Of a DNA stretch of 64,000 nucleotides, positions 46,363 through 54,113 are shown piece by piece. How positions within the stretch are numbered: the stretch's first letter is position 1; each line of letters opens with the position of its first letter. Below the pieces are notes generated by a model. That model was given only the letters and a program-made list of their open reading frames with translations, was not told where the DNA came from and searched no databases. This stretch comes from Micavibrio aeruginosavorus EPB (GTDB lineage: Bacteria > Pseudomonadota > Alphaproteobacteria > Micavibrionales > Micavibrionaceae): assembly GCF_000348745.1 (NCBI RefSeq), contig NC_020812.1, positions 1,621,444-1,685,443 on the forward strand, given 5' to 3'. The position numbers and the translations under genes are program-made.

Positions 46363-47433
46363 TTATTTCAACTTGCCTTTTTGGCGGAAGACGAAGGAGA
46401 TAATCTCGGCCACGGCCTTGTAATGTTCCGCTGGAATGACCTCATCCACCTCGACCGTGTCATACAGGCTGCGCGCCAGAGGCGGGTTTTCGTGGATGGT
46501 GATTTTATGTTCCTTGGCCAGTTCACGGATGCGCAGGGCGACCTGATCCATCCCCTTGGCCACGCAGAGCGGTGCCTCCATCTTGTCCGGGTCATATTGC
46601 AGGGCCACGGCGAAGTGGGTCGGGTTGGTGATGACCACATCGGCCTTGGGCACGTTGGCCATCATGCGCTGGCGCGCTTTCTCCGCGCGCAACTGGCGCA
46701 ATTTCGCCTTGACCATCGGGTCACCTTCGGTCTGGCGATATTCGTCTTTCAATTCCTGTTTCGACATGCGCAGCTTTTTCATGTGGTCCTGGCGCTGGTA
46801 CACCACGTCAATCACGGTCAGAACGACCAGCGCCATCAACACGCCCATCATCAACCGGATAATCAGATCTTCTGTTTCATGCATAATGTCGTACATTTCC
46901 AGCCCGACGATATGCTCAACACTGCCATAAAACGGCATCAGCAAGACCGTTCCCACCGCGCCGACGATACCGAATTTCAAAAGGCCTTTTAAAAATTCCA
47001 TCAATGACCGTTTGGAAAACAGACGCTGGAATCCCTTTTTGATCGATATTTTACTGATGTCCGGCTTGATGACTTCCGGGGCCAGCAAGGGGCCGACCTG
47101 AACAAATCCGCCGATAAAGGCCACAAACATAAACGCCACCAGCGGAATGCCAATCGCCCCCATTACCATCCAGAACGAATCGCCCAGCAGCGATGAAATC
47201 ATCCCCGGCCCGGGCGATGCCTGCCCGGCCATTTCAATATAGGATCGCAAATTGATGGTCAGCTTTTCCATCAGCGGCCCGGCAAAGGCCATGATCATGA
47301 TGGTTCCGGCCAATAACATGACGAAGTTATTGACCTCGCGGCTCATCGGAACCTGGCCGCGTCGCCTGGCATCCTCCAGTTTTTTCTGGGAAGGGTCTTC
47401 TGTTTTAGAGGAATCGTCTTCTTCATCCGACAT
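46363..47433 (-). CDS. flhB: Flagellar export switch protein FlhB
   Basis: A 356-residue protein with a charged N-terminus (DSSKTEDPSQKKLEDARRRG), four membrane helices, and the self-cleaving NPTH at 270-273. Cleavage changes export specificity from rod/hook to filament proteins. It lies 6 bases downstream of fliR and upstream of cckA. Confidence 0.97.
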   Translation of the reverse strand: MSDEEDDSSKTEDPSQKKLEDARRRGQVPMSREVNNFVMLLAGTIMIMAFAGPLMEKLTINLRSYIEMAGQASPGPGMISSLLGDSFWMVMGAIGIPLVAFMFVAFIGGFVQVGPLLAPEVIKPDISKISIKKGFQRLFSKRSLMEFLKGLLKFGIVGAVGTVLLMPFYGSVEHIVGLEMYDIMHETEDLIIRLMMGVLMALVVLTVIDVVYQRQDHMKKLRMSKQELKDEYRQTEGDPMVKAKLRQLRAEKARQRMMANVPKADVVITNPTHFAVALQYDPDKMEAPLCVAKGMDQVALRIRELAKEHKITIHENPPLARSLYDTVEVDEVIPAEHYKAVAEIISFVFRQKGKLK

Positions 47434-47439
47434 CGGGTT

Positions 47440-48216
47440 TTATCCTCCCGATGACATGAGAAAGAACACCATGCCCTCCTCAAACTGGTGCAACCAGAAC
47501 AACATCCCCGCCGACAGGATCAGCGCCAGCGTCATCAACGAAATCAGAATTTGCACCGGAATGGCGATCATAAAAACCTGAATCTGCGGCATCAGGCGCG
47601 AGAGAACACCCATGCCGATATAAATCATCAAACCCACAACGATAAACGGGGCCGATACCTGCACCCCGATGCGGAAGCTGGCCGAAATGGCCTGGCCAAT
47701 CATATTCGCCATACCGCCAACATCGGGCAATGATCCCACCGGAAACATGTTGTATGAATCCGCAACCCCCATGATTAACAGGTGGTGCAAATTGGTGCTG
47801 AACACCAACACCATGCCCATGACGGACAAAAACGCGCCCAGAATTGAACCCTGCGTCGAAAAGGCCGGGTTGAACAATTGCGCGTTGCCCAGACCGGATT
47901 GCATCGACATGATCATGCCCGCCGTATCCAGCGCCGCCATCAAAATGCGCGCCACCGTGCCGATAAACATGCCGATGATAAATTCCATGACGATCAGGCT
48001 CAGCAACATGGTCGTACCCGGTATCGGGTCCGGCATGTGCGGTGCCACGACCGGCGCCATCACCAGCGCCAAGGCGAGCGCCAGATGCAGGCGCACGTTC
48101 TGCGGTGTAAAGGAATCGCCCAGCCCCGGCATAATCATCAACGCCGTCCCCACCCGGACAAAGGTCAGGATGAAGGCAAACACGCCAGTGGTGATGAAAT
48201 GCTGAAGCGTTTCCAT
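47440..48216 (-). CDS. fliR: Flagellar export gate protein FliR
   Basis: A 258-residue multi-pass protein of standard length. It begins METLQHFITTGVFAFILTFV and has FIGTVARILMAALDTAGMIM, typical of FliR. It forms the export gate with FliP and FliQ. It starts 1 base after the fliQ stop. Confidence 0.96.
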   Translation of the reverse strand: METLQHFITTGVFAFILTFVRVGTALMIMPGLGDSFTPQNVRLHLALALALVMAPVVAPHMPDPIPGTTMLLSLIVMEFIIGMFIGTVARILMAALDTAGMIMSMQSGLGNAQLFNPAFSTQGSILGAFLSVMGMVLVFSTNLHHLLIMGVADSYNMFPVGSLPDVGGMANMIGQAISASFRIGVQVSAPFIVVGLMIYIGMGVLSRLMPQIQVFMIAIPVQILISLMTLALILSAGMLFWLHQFEEGMVFFLMSSGG

Positions 48217-48217
48217 C

Positions 48218-48484
48218 TTACTGAATCGCGATCATGCGATCCGCCAGAGTTTCCATGAAGGCAATCAACGCCGTCGCCATGCCCGGCAGGAAGATAAACA
48301 GCGCAATAAAGATCGCCAGAATTTTGGGAACGAACACCAGTGTAATTTCCTGAATCTGGGTCAGGGCCTGAACCAGCGCAATCGACACCCCCACCACCAA
48401 ACCGACCATAAGCGTCGGCGTGCTGAGCTCAATGGTCAGCATGATGGCTTCACGGGCAACTTCGATAATCTCTTCTTCGTTCAT
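48218..48484 (-). CDS. fliQ: Flagellar export gate protein FliQ
   Basis: An 88-residue, two-helix protein: PTLMVGLVVGVSIALVQALT, QIQEITLVFVPKI and a C-terminal GMATALIAFMETL. In relatives it follows fliE-flgC-flgB directly; here about 2.4 kb of opposite-strand DNA separates it from fliE. Confidence 0.96.
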   Translation of the reverse strand: MNEEEIIEVAREAIMLTIELSTPTLMVGLVVGVSIALVQALTQIQEITLVFVPKILAIFIALFIFLPGMATALIAFMETLADRMIAIQ

Positions 48485-48572
48485 AGTTCAATTATACGGG
48501 ATAGCCCCGCCCGCGCGATACCCGTTTTGGGGGTGAATACGATTATCCTCTGGAAAAAGCTGCGCTTTTGGC

Positions 48573-48604
48573 TTGACAGCACACCCCATTTATAGGAATA
48601 TAAT
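48573..48604 (+). promoter_or_regulatory. Promoter-like element before the effector-like gene
   Basis: Consensus TTGACA at 48573-48578 and TATAAT at 48599-48604 are 20 bases apart, longer than the usual 17. A transcript would start near 48611, just ahead of a terminator hairpin. Both hexamers being perfect makes chance less likely, but the spacing lowers certainty. Confidence 0.5.
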
Positions 48605-48612
48605 CTTAAATC

Positions 48613-48660
48613 AAGCCCCTTTGCGCCCGTTTTCAAAAACGGCACGCCAGGGGCTTTTTT
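48613..48660 (+). terminator. Terminator hairpin immediately after the promoter
   Basis: Outer stem AAGCCCCT (48613-48620) and AGGGGCTT (48649-48656), middle GCG/CGC, inner CCGTTTT (48627-48633) and AAAACGG (48636-48642), then TTTTTT. No gene lies upstream on this strand, since fliQ is divergent, so it can only end a transcript of about 50 nt or attenuate the gene that starts at 48687. Confidence 0.75.
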
Positions 48661-48686
48661 ATCACTTTAAGCAGGACACCCACACC

Positions 48687-50051
48687 ATGAGCATAAAACC
48701 CAATTTATTTTCCGACTTCCTCTTAAACAATGTTGGTAATGCCTTAGAAAACAACCCCGAGGATATCCGCACAACCAAACGTAATTTGGCCAACGCCGGA
48801 TATTTTAATGATGAAACTGAAAATGACTACCTGACCCGACAACTGGATGACAGCATCCGCAAGTTCCAGAAAGACCGCGGCCTGCGTGTGGACGGCATCC
48901 TGCGCCCCGGTGGTGAAACGGAACGCGGCTTGTTTGGCATTCTATCCGGGCTGGCCCCGGAAAAAATCTTTGACGCAGCCGATGATGTCTGGGTCACAGA
49001 CGCCACGGGACGGGTAACAACCCCACCCTATTTCCCGGAACAAAAGCGCGAAGAAAAGCGCAGCAAGAATATCCTGGTCCAACTCGGCCTGATGCAGGAT
49101 CCGAATGAACGTTTTCCAATGGATGAGAAAGACCCATCACGCCCCAAACCGTTTGGTGATATGGACACAGAATCCTCTGAAACCGCAGAAGGAGACATTA
49201 TATCGCCCGATCCGGTAAGCGAACCCGATAGTAAAGAAAACCCGGAATCTGCGCCAAATACGGATACCGAAGGAACCGATGAAAAACCGGAACCCACCGA
49301 AATTCCGGATTCTGGCCAAGCGGAAGAAAAGGATGCACCAAACAACACAGAAATTTCTCAGGCCGAAATTGAGAAGGCGGAAGGAAAGGTTCAAAATGAT
49401 TTAAATTATCTTCAAAAAAATGAACATAATTTTTCCGCTAAACTTTTGAAACATTACATCGGAAAAAGTGGACAGGACTATAAAATGCCCATTGAAGAAA
49501 TTGAGAAGAGCCCTGTTTATCAAGACGCAATGAAGATAAACGAAACGCGCTTCGAACAAAGCATTACGCAAGGATTTGTGGACAAGGAAGGTGGCCCCAA
49601 ATCGCCTTTGAAAGACCAAATCTTAAACATGAAAGATGGAGAAACCGTAAAACTGATCAATCCGCAAAAAGATGGGCAATCAGAATACTGGGACAGAGAT
49701 ATAAAACGATCAGAAGGGATAACAAAAGATCAAGATCGATTTTTCTCAATCGGGGCCACAAAAATGCGCTCTACCGGGGATTTACAAGCCACACGCCATG
49801 GCGATAAAATTGAAATCAGCGGAACGGTTCGCCATACAATCAAGGACCGCTATGACTTTAATGACGATACGGTCTTTGATAAATTGGCCTTCAAACATCA
49901 CCGCCTCCTTGCAACAGCAGGGAAAGCAGAGCCTTTCAATATTGAAGGCACAAAAGAACAGCCCGTAACGGGCGTTTTGGAAATTAAAAACGGAAAGATC
50001 ACAAATGCAAAATTCCAGTGGGGAGCAAAAAAAATGGAGGCCGAACGCTAA
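48687..50051 (+). CDS. Effector-like protein with peptidoglycan-binding-like N-terminus
   Basis: Start chosen at the ATG at 48687, after the hairpin; 454 residues. Residues about 49-82 (LDDSIRKFQKDRGLRVDGIL) look like a peptidoglycan-binding_1 repeat. Residues about 145-235 are acidic, Pro/Ser/Glu-rich and disordered. The C-terminal domain (about 240-454) has a GTVRHTIKDRYDFNDD segment with D387-x-Y389-D390 and a downstream H405-R406. Colicin-M-type lipid II hydrolases use D-x-Y-D-x5-H-R; here the gap is 14, so the likeness is tentative. No signal peptide. Base composition is visibly A-rich. Confidence 0.75.
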   Translation: MSIKPNLFSDFLLNNVGNALENNPEDIRTTKRNLANAGYFNDETENDYLTRQLDDSIRKFQKDRGLRVDGILRPGGETERGLFGILSGLAPEKIFDAADDVWVTDATGRVTTPPYFPEQKREEKRSKNILVQLGLMQDPNERFPMDEKDPSRPKPFGDMDTESSETAEGDIISPDPVSEPDSKENPESAPNTDTEGTDEKPEPTEIPDSGQAEEKDAPNNTEISQAEIEKAEGKVQNDLNYLQKNEHNFSAKLLKHYIGKSGQDYKMPIEEIEKSPVYQDAMKINETRFEQSITQGFVDKEGGPKSPLKDQILNMKDGETVKLINPQKDGQSEYWDRDIKRSEGITKDQDRFFSIGATKMRSTGDLQATRHGDKIEISGTVRHTIKDRYDFNDDTVFDKLAFKHHRLLATAGKAEPFNIEGTKEQPVTGVLEIKNGKITNAKFQWGAKKMEAER

Positions 50052-50391
50052 AAAAACTTTTCACTGGATCCTGACATTCATCTCCCCAAAACAATGCTGG
50101 CCATTTTACGTGTATTGGCTGGCATTGTTTTATGATGGATTCGCGTGGAACTCATGGATATACCCAGTCCTAACGGTTGATATATCGCCCAAAACACTCC
50201 CTCTCACATACATCATCATGGCATGGGCCATCTTTAAAATCGGCTTGAATCTGATCCGCACAATCCGGACCAAAGCCACGAGTGTGTTATCGATTTACAT
50301 CATTCACATCCTGCTTATGATCACCCTGTCCAAATTTACCCATCATCTTATATACGCCCTTGTCTGGACTTACATCATCAGGTCATCATAA
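50005..50391 (+). CDS. Small membrane protein A, immunity-like
   Basis: A 128-residue ORF starting inside the last 47 bases of the effector-like gene, which suggests coupling. After a basic N-terminus come about three hydrophobic segments (residues 31-55, 66-86, 90-112). The segment SPKQCWPFYVYWLALFY, then W at the same offset, resembles DPKIIWPIGLYWAVILI in the next ORF, so they seem paralogous. A multi-helix immunity protein is plausible. No family is recognised. Confidence 0.6.
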   Translation: MQNSSGEQKKWRPNAKKTFHWILTFISPKQCWPFYVYWLALFYDGFAWNSWIYPVLTVDISPKTLPLTYIIMAWAIFKIGLNLIRTIRTKATSVLSIYIIHILLMITLSKFTHHLIYALVWTYIIRSS

Positions 50392-50401
50392 CGGTACAAT
50401 A

Positions 50402-50722
50402 ATGACAACCACCCCCTTTATAGACCCAAAAATCATTTGGCCCATAGGCCTATATTGGGCGGTTATTCTTATTCATGAGTTGCGATGGGTGTGTTTTCTG
50501 CCAGTTCCGAATATTTTTCAACCATGTTTTTATTACGCGCAAGGGATCACCGCTTTTATTGCGCTACTTCTTGTTGGTATCATCGCAATTATTATTGTGC
50601 GTGCGTTTTTAAAAAACAACATGACCACAGCCTACGCCCTGACGTCCCATCTGGTTATTGCGACCCTTGCAACACCCTACACGCTCGAATCCGTTGAATT
50701 GTTTGTATGGTCAGGACGCTAG
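50402..50722 (+). CDS. Small membrane protein B, immunity-like
   Basis: The ATG at 50402 gives 106 residues with three hydrophobic segments (about 12-32, 40-68, 75-98). It begins MTTTPFIDPKIIWPIGLYWA and shares the PK-x2-WP-x3-YW pattern with protein A. It lies 10 bases after protein A's stop. The sequence after its stop stays in frame with an orphan fragment of the effector-like protein. Confidence 0.55.
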   Translation: MTTTPFIDPKIIWPIGLYWAVILIHELRWVCFLPVPNIFQPCFYYAQGITAFIALLLVGIIAIIIVRAFLKNNMTTAYALTSHLVIATLATPYTLESVELFVWSGR

Positions 50723-50725
50723 AAA

Positions 50726-50806
50726 ACTAAGAAACGTCCCGTCCCTGGAATTTTAGAAATCAAAGATGAAAAAATCACACATGCCAAATTCCAATGGATG
50801 TTTTGA
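50726..50806 (+). pseudogene. Orphan 3' fragment of an effector-like gene
   Basis: Codons 50726-50803 encode TKKRPVPGILEIKDEKITHA then KFQW, matching residues 422-445 of the 454-residue protein at 17 of 24 positions, and end MF-stop at 50806. There is no start and nothing else of the gene. It is a diverged copy, not a recent exact duplicate, and points to tandem gene copies at this site in the past. Confidence 0.75.
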
Positions 50807-50810
50807 TCCC

Positions 50811-50855
50811 TCATGAAAAAACCCCGTGCCCAGATGGCAACGGGGTTTTTCATGA
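50811..50855. terminator. Bidirectional terminator between the cassette and fliE
   Basis: TCATGAAAAAACCCCGT at 50811-50827 pairs with ACGGGGTTTTTCATGA at 50840-50855. It can stop the plus-strand cassette and the minus-strand fliE operon. Confidence 0.85.
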
Positions 50856-50869
50856 AGGCTTCCAACATC

Positions 50870-51184
50870 TTAAATCGGCATCCGCATAATTTCCTGATAC
50901 GCATTGATCATCCGGTCACGCACGGCCACGACGGATTGCAGGGTCAGTTCGGCGGCGGTGACCGCTTCGACCACGTCGGCCAGCCCGGCTTTGCCGATAA
51001 TGGCCTGAGCCTGCACCGTTTCGGCGTTTTTCATGGTGGCGATGGATTCGGTCGCGGCCTTTTCAATCATCGAGCCAAAGGACACCGCGCCATCTTCGGC
51101 GGCGACACCGGCACCGGATGCGGTTTTCGCCATATTGGCGTAGGCGTTGGCGGCCATTGCGGGACTTGCGACTGAATTTACCAT
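50870..51184 (-). CDS. fliE: Flagellar hook-basal body protein FliE
   Basis: A 104-residue FliE of standard length, with VSFGSMIEKAATESIATMKN and the C-terminal VTAAELTLQSVVAVRDRMIN and AYQEIMRMPI. It joins the MS ring and rod. Last gene of flgB-flgC-fliE. Confidence 0.95.
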   Translation of the reverse strand: MVNSVASPAMAANAYANMAKTASGAGVAAEDGAVSFGSMIEKAATESIATMKNAETVQAQAIIGKAGLADVVEAVTAAELTLQSVVAVRDRMINAYQEIMRMPI

Positions 51185-51231
51185 GGCTTTAAACCTTAAT
51201 TGTTACACCCTGTTATTATACCATAAAACCG

Positions 51232-51651
51232 TTATTGGCGCAGAAGATTTATTGTCTGCATCATCATGGTTCGGGATTGTTCGATCATCCCCAGATTGGC
51301 CTCGTAAGACCGTTGAGCTTCGCGCATATCCATCATTTCGACGATCGAGTCGATATTCGGCATTTTCACATAGCCCTTGTCATCGGCCGCCGGGTGGTCC
51401 GGTTGGTATTTCAGGATGAACGGGGTTTTCTTGTCCGTGCCGATTTTGGATACTTCCACCATCTCGGCCCCGGTTGCGCGATCCAGTTCGTTTTTGAACG
51501 TCACCGTCTGGCGGCGGTACGGGTCCGCGCCCGGCGTTGTGCCGGTGGAATCCGCGTTGGCCATGTTTTCGGCCACCACGCGAACGCGCGTGCTTTGCGC
51601 CCGCATGCCTGCGGCGGAAACCGATAACGCTGTGAACATATCATCTGCCAT
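51232..51651 (-). CDS. flgC: Flagellar basal-body rod protein FlgC
   Basis: A 139-residue rod protein. The N-terminal ALSVSAAGMRAQSTRVRVVA then ENMANADSTGTTPG and the C-terminal MREAQRSYEANLGMIEQSRT are family hallmarks. It lies between flgB and fliE. Confidence 0.96.
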   Translation of the reverse strand: MADDMFTALSVSAAGMRAQSTRVRVVAENMANADSTGTTPGADPYRRQTVTFKNELDRATGAEMVEVSKIGTDKKTPFILKYQPDHPAADDKGYVKMPNIDSIVEMMDMREAQRSYEANLGMIEQSRTMMMQTINLLRQ

Positions 51652-51690
51652 TTTAAACCCCTTTTATGCCTTGTTCTGCTGTTCTTTGAC

Positions 51691-52101
51691 TTATCGACCG
51701 ACACCCAATGCGGTGCGGATCATGCCGACGTTTTTCTGGTACATGCTGGTCATCAAATTGTAATCAATCTGGTTTTTATTGGCGTTGACCATCTGTTCTT
51801 CCAGAACAACCGCATCACCCGTCGGGGCCACGTCATAAACCTTTTTCATTTCCGGGCTGCGTGCCGTTTCCACCTCGTTCGGGGCTGGCATGTGGCGCGG
51901 ATTGGTGGTCACCGGGCGGACCACGTTTTCCTTGGTCACGTTTTTCAACACAGTGCCGAAATCAACCTTTTCCAGGTCGTGCGGGCGGTAACCCGGCGTA
52001 TCGGCGTTGGCCACGTTCTGGGCCAAAATATTCTGGCGCTGGTCCAGATAGTTCATTTTCGCGCCGAGGGCTTTGAATAAACCTATATTTTGTGTTGTCA
52101 T
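51691..52101 (-). CDS. flgB: Flagellar basal-body rod protein FlgB
   Basis: Start at the ATG at 52101; 136 residues. It has the rod-protein N-terminal motif LAQNVANADTPGYRPHDLE and a C-terminal helix ending in RTALGVGR. First gene of the rod unit and divergent from the FlhB-C-like gene by 65 bases. Confidence 0.95.
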   Translation of the reverse strand: MTTQNIGLFKALGAKMNYLDQRQNILAQNVANADTPGYRPHDLEKVDFGTVLKNVTKENVVRPVTTNPRHMPAPNEVETARSPEMKKVYDVAPTGDAVVLEEQMVNANKNQIDYNLMTSMYQKNVGMIRTALGVGR

Positions 52102-52166
52102 GGCGTTTGGGCCTTTTGTTCGTTTCAACCGTACCAACCGCTAAAAGCTTTGCAGGATCTGTGCCA

Positions 52167-52556
52167 ATGGCCGATTACACCGAAAATGGCGGGAAAAAGC
52201 CCGGGGACGACCAACTCAAGCCACTGAATTTAAAAGAAAAAACAAATAAACGCGCGTCCGCCGTGGCGATTTCCGCCACGGGCGAACCCGGGGATATGCC
52301 GACCATTTCTGCCGCCGGACGGGGCAAAATTGCCGAGCAAATATTACAGCTCGCCTTCGCCAACGGCGTCCGCGTGCGTGAAGACAGCGCCCTGGCCGAA
52401 ATGCTGGTGGCGCTGGAAGTCGACAGCCCCATCCCCACCGAGGCCATTATGGCCGTGGCGGAGGTGCTGTGTTATGTCTATCGCGCCAACGGGGAACCAA
52501 ACCCCTTTGACGCCATTCTGAACGAGTCAGAGCAAGAACCGGGCCAAGACGATTAA
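52167..52556 (+). CDS. FlhB C-terminal-domain-like protein
   Basis: The ATG at 52167 gives 129 residues. Residues about 33-110 match the FlhB cytoplasmic C-terminal domain (VAISATGEPGDMPTISAAGR, IAEQILQLAFANGVRVREDS, LAEMLVALEVDSPIPTEAIM), but without the NPTH site and membrane part. Such stand-alone proteins exist in many flagellated bacteria and can partly replace FlhB-C. The tail is acidic. Confidence 0.85.
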   Translation: MADYTENGGKKPGDDQLKPLNLKEKTNKRASAVAISATGEPGDMPTISAAGRGKIAEQILQLAFANGVRVREDSALAEMLVALEVDSPIPTEAIMAVAEVLCYVYRANGEPNPFDAILNESEQEPGQDD

Positions 52557-52708
52557 CGGCCCATCGATTAAAGCCTGCCGCCTGCGGACCTTTGCGCCGC
52601 AATATAGATTTTCTGTAAAGTCACAAAAACCCCCTTGTCCATAATCCCGTTTTTCTGCTTATGTGTCCCCAATCAATAAAAATACCACCGCATAACAGGG
52701 ACATGGCC

Positions 52709-53713
52709 ATGGGTGACATTACAAAATCACGCCGCAATTTTCTGAAAACCACAGCGATCGGTCTGGGCGCTTTATTCCTGAGCAGCCTGACCCCGCATTT
52801 TGCCGAAGCCGCACGATCGAACGACATTCGCCCCGTCGCTCGCGCGCAAAGCAACATCGTGATTGATGTGAACACCGGACGCATGTTGAGCGGCCACAAT
52901 GTTGATGGCCTGCGCTATGCCGCATCGCTCACCAAAATGATGACCGCCTTGCTGGTGTTCGATGCCCTGCGCGGCGGGGACATTACATTGCACGAACCCG
53001 TCACCTTTTCCGCCCGTTCACAAAACGTGGAACATTGGCGATTGAATGTTGGCGTTGGTAATACGCTGTCCGTCAATGACTGCCTGATTGCGCTGCTGAC
53101 TCGTTCCAGCAACGATGTTGCCGTGGCGTTGGCCGAACATATCAGCGGCAGCGAAGCCAATTTTGTTGAAGCCATGAACCGCAAGGCCCGCCGTTTGGGC
53201 ATGACCAACACGCGGTTTTATGATGCGTCTGGGTTGAACAACCGGTATCAGCGCACAACCGCCCGCGATATGGCCACGCTGGGTCGGCATATTGTGCTGA
53301 CCTATCCAACACGGCTGGACTTTTTTGCCCATGCGGAATTTTCGTATCACACGGATCGCACGCTGGGTCGCCGCCCGTATAATGTGAACCGTCTGGTCCG
53401 TGACACAACCATGCCGCAATCGCAGGCGCGCCTCCAACTGGATCGCATCGGCCTGACCCCGATGGGCATGAAAACCGGATTTATCCGTAATTCATGGCAC
53501 AACCTGGTCGCGCTGGCCGGCGATGCCAATGGCAACAAAGTTCTGGCCGTTGGATTTGGCGGGCAATCGCAACCCGCTTTGGCCAACACACTGGCCGGAT
53601 TAATGGTTCAGGGGTACAACGCCCTGCGCCGGGAACATGGCATTCCGCTCAACCGCCCCCTGCCCGCCCGGGCTCCGGCTCAGTATCGTGATCCGCGGTT
53701 GAATTTGTTCTAA
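52709..53713 (+). CDS. D-alanyl-D-alanine carboxypeptidase (PBP5/6-like)
   Basis: The ATG at 52709, seven bases after AGGGA, gives 334 residues with a twin-arginine-type signal (KSRRNFLKTTAIGLGALFLS). Active-site motifs are SLTK in AASLTKMMTALL, SSN in RSSNDVAVALAEH, and KTG in GMKTGFI. It trims pentapeptides in peptidoglycan. The Tat-like signal is noteworthy, as most such enzymes use Sec. Confidence 0.9.
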   Translation: MGDITKSRRNFLKTTAIGLGALFLSSLTPHFAEAARSNDIRPVARAQSNIVIDVNTGRMLSGHNVDGLRYAASLTKMMTALLVFDALRGGDITLHEPVTFSARSQNVEHWRLNVGVGNTLSVNDCLIALLTRSSNDVAVALAEHISGSEANFVEAMNRKARRLGMTNTRFYDASGLNNRYQRTTARDMATLGRHIVLTYPTRLDFFAHAEFSYHTDRTLGRRPYNVNRLVRDTTMPQSQARLQLDRIGLTPMGMKTGFIRNSWHNLVALAGDANGNKVLAVGFGGQSQPALANTLAGLMVQGYNALRREHGIPLNRPLPARAPAQYRDPRLNLF

Positions 53714-53807
53714 AATCGCTTGGCACACTTAAAATCTGTGCATCTCCGGGTATCCGGGGGTGCACGGAATTGACTCGCGCCCCCCATGCGGCCATGCTGG
53801 GCACGCT

Positions 53808-54113
53808 ATGGAATTGTTATCTTTGACAGATTTTGTCCGTTTTGCCGCCGCCCTGATCTTCGTTCTGGCGCTGATGGGGGGATTGAGCCTAGTCATGCGC
53901 CGGATCAATGCCGGGCGCCTGCCTATGACCGGGGCCAGCCGGCAAATGCGCGTGGTGGAAGTTTTATCGCTGGACGCGCGCCGCCGCGCCATCCTGCTCC
54001 GCCGCGGGCATGGGGATGACGCACGCCAGCATCTGATCATTCTTGGCCCCAACGGGGAAACAATCGTTGAAACAGGGATCGTGACACGCGATGACACAGA
54101 CAAAAACGGATAA
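53808..54113 (+). CDS. fliO: Flagellar biosynthetic protein FliO
   Basis: The ATG at 53808 gives 101 residues, one membrane helix (about 9-29), then the FliO cytoplasmic region (RQMRVVEVLSLDARRRAILL, HLIILGPNGETIVETGI). FliO helps FliP assemble. It overlaps fliP by 23 bases. Confidence 0.88.
   Translation: MELLSLTDFVRFAAALIFVLALMGGLSLVMRRINAGRLPMTGASRQMRVVEVLSLDARRRAILLRRGHGDDARQHLIILGPNGETIVETGIVTRDDTDKNG

Noticed and set aside
48573-48686. Extending the effector-like gene to an in-frame TTG at 48573
   Set aside because: The extra 38 codons would pass through the promoter and terminator hairpin; the ATG at 48687 is more plausible.
48484-50870. Prophage or insertion sequence carrying the cassette
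   Set aside because: No integrase, transposase, terminal inverted repeats or target duplication could be seen at either edge.
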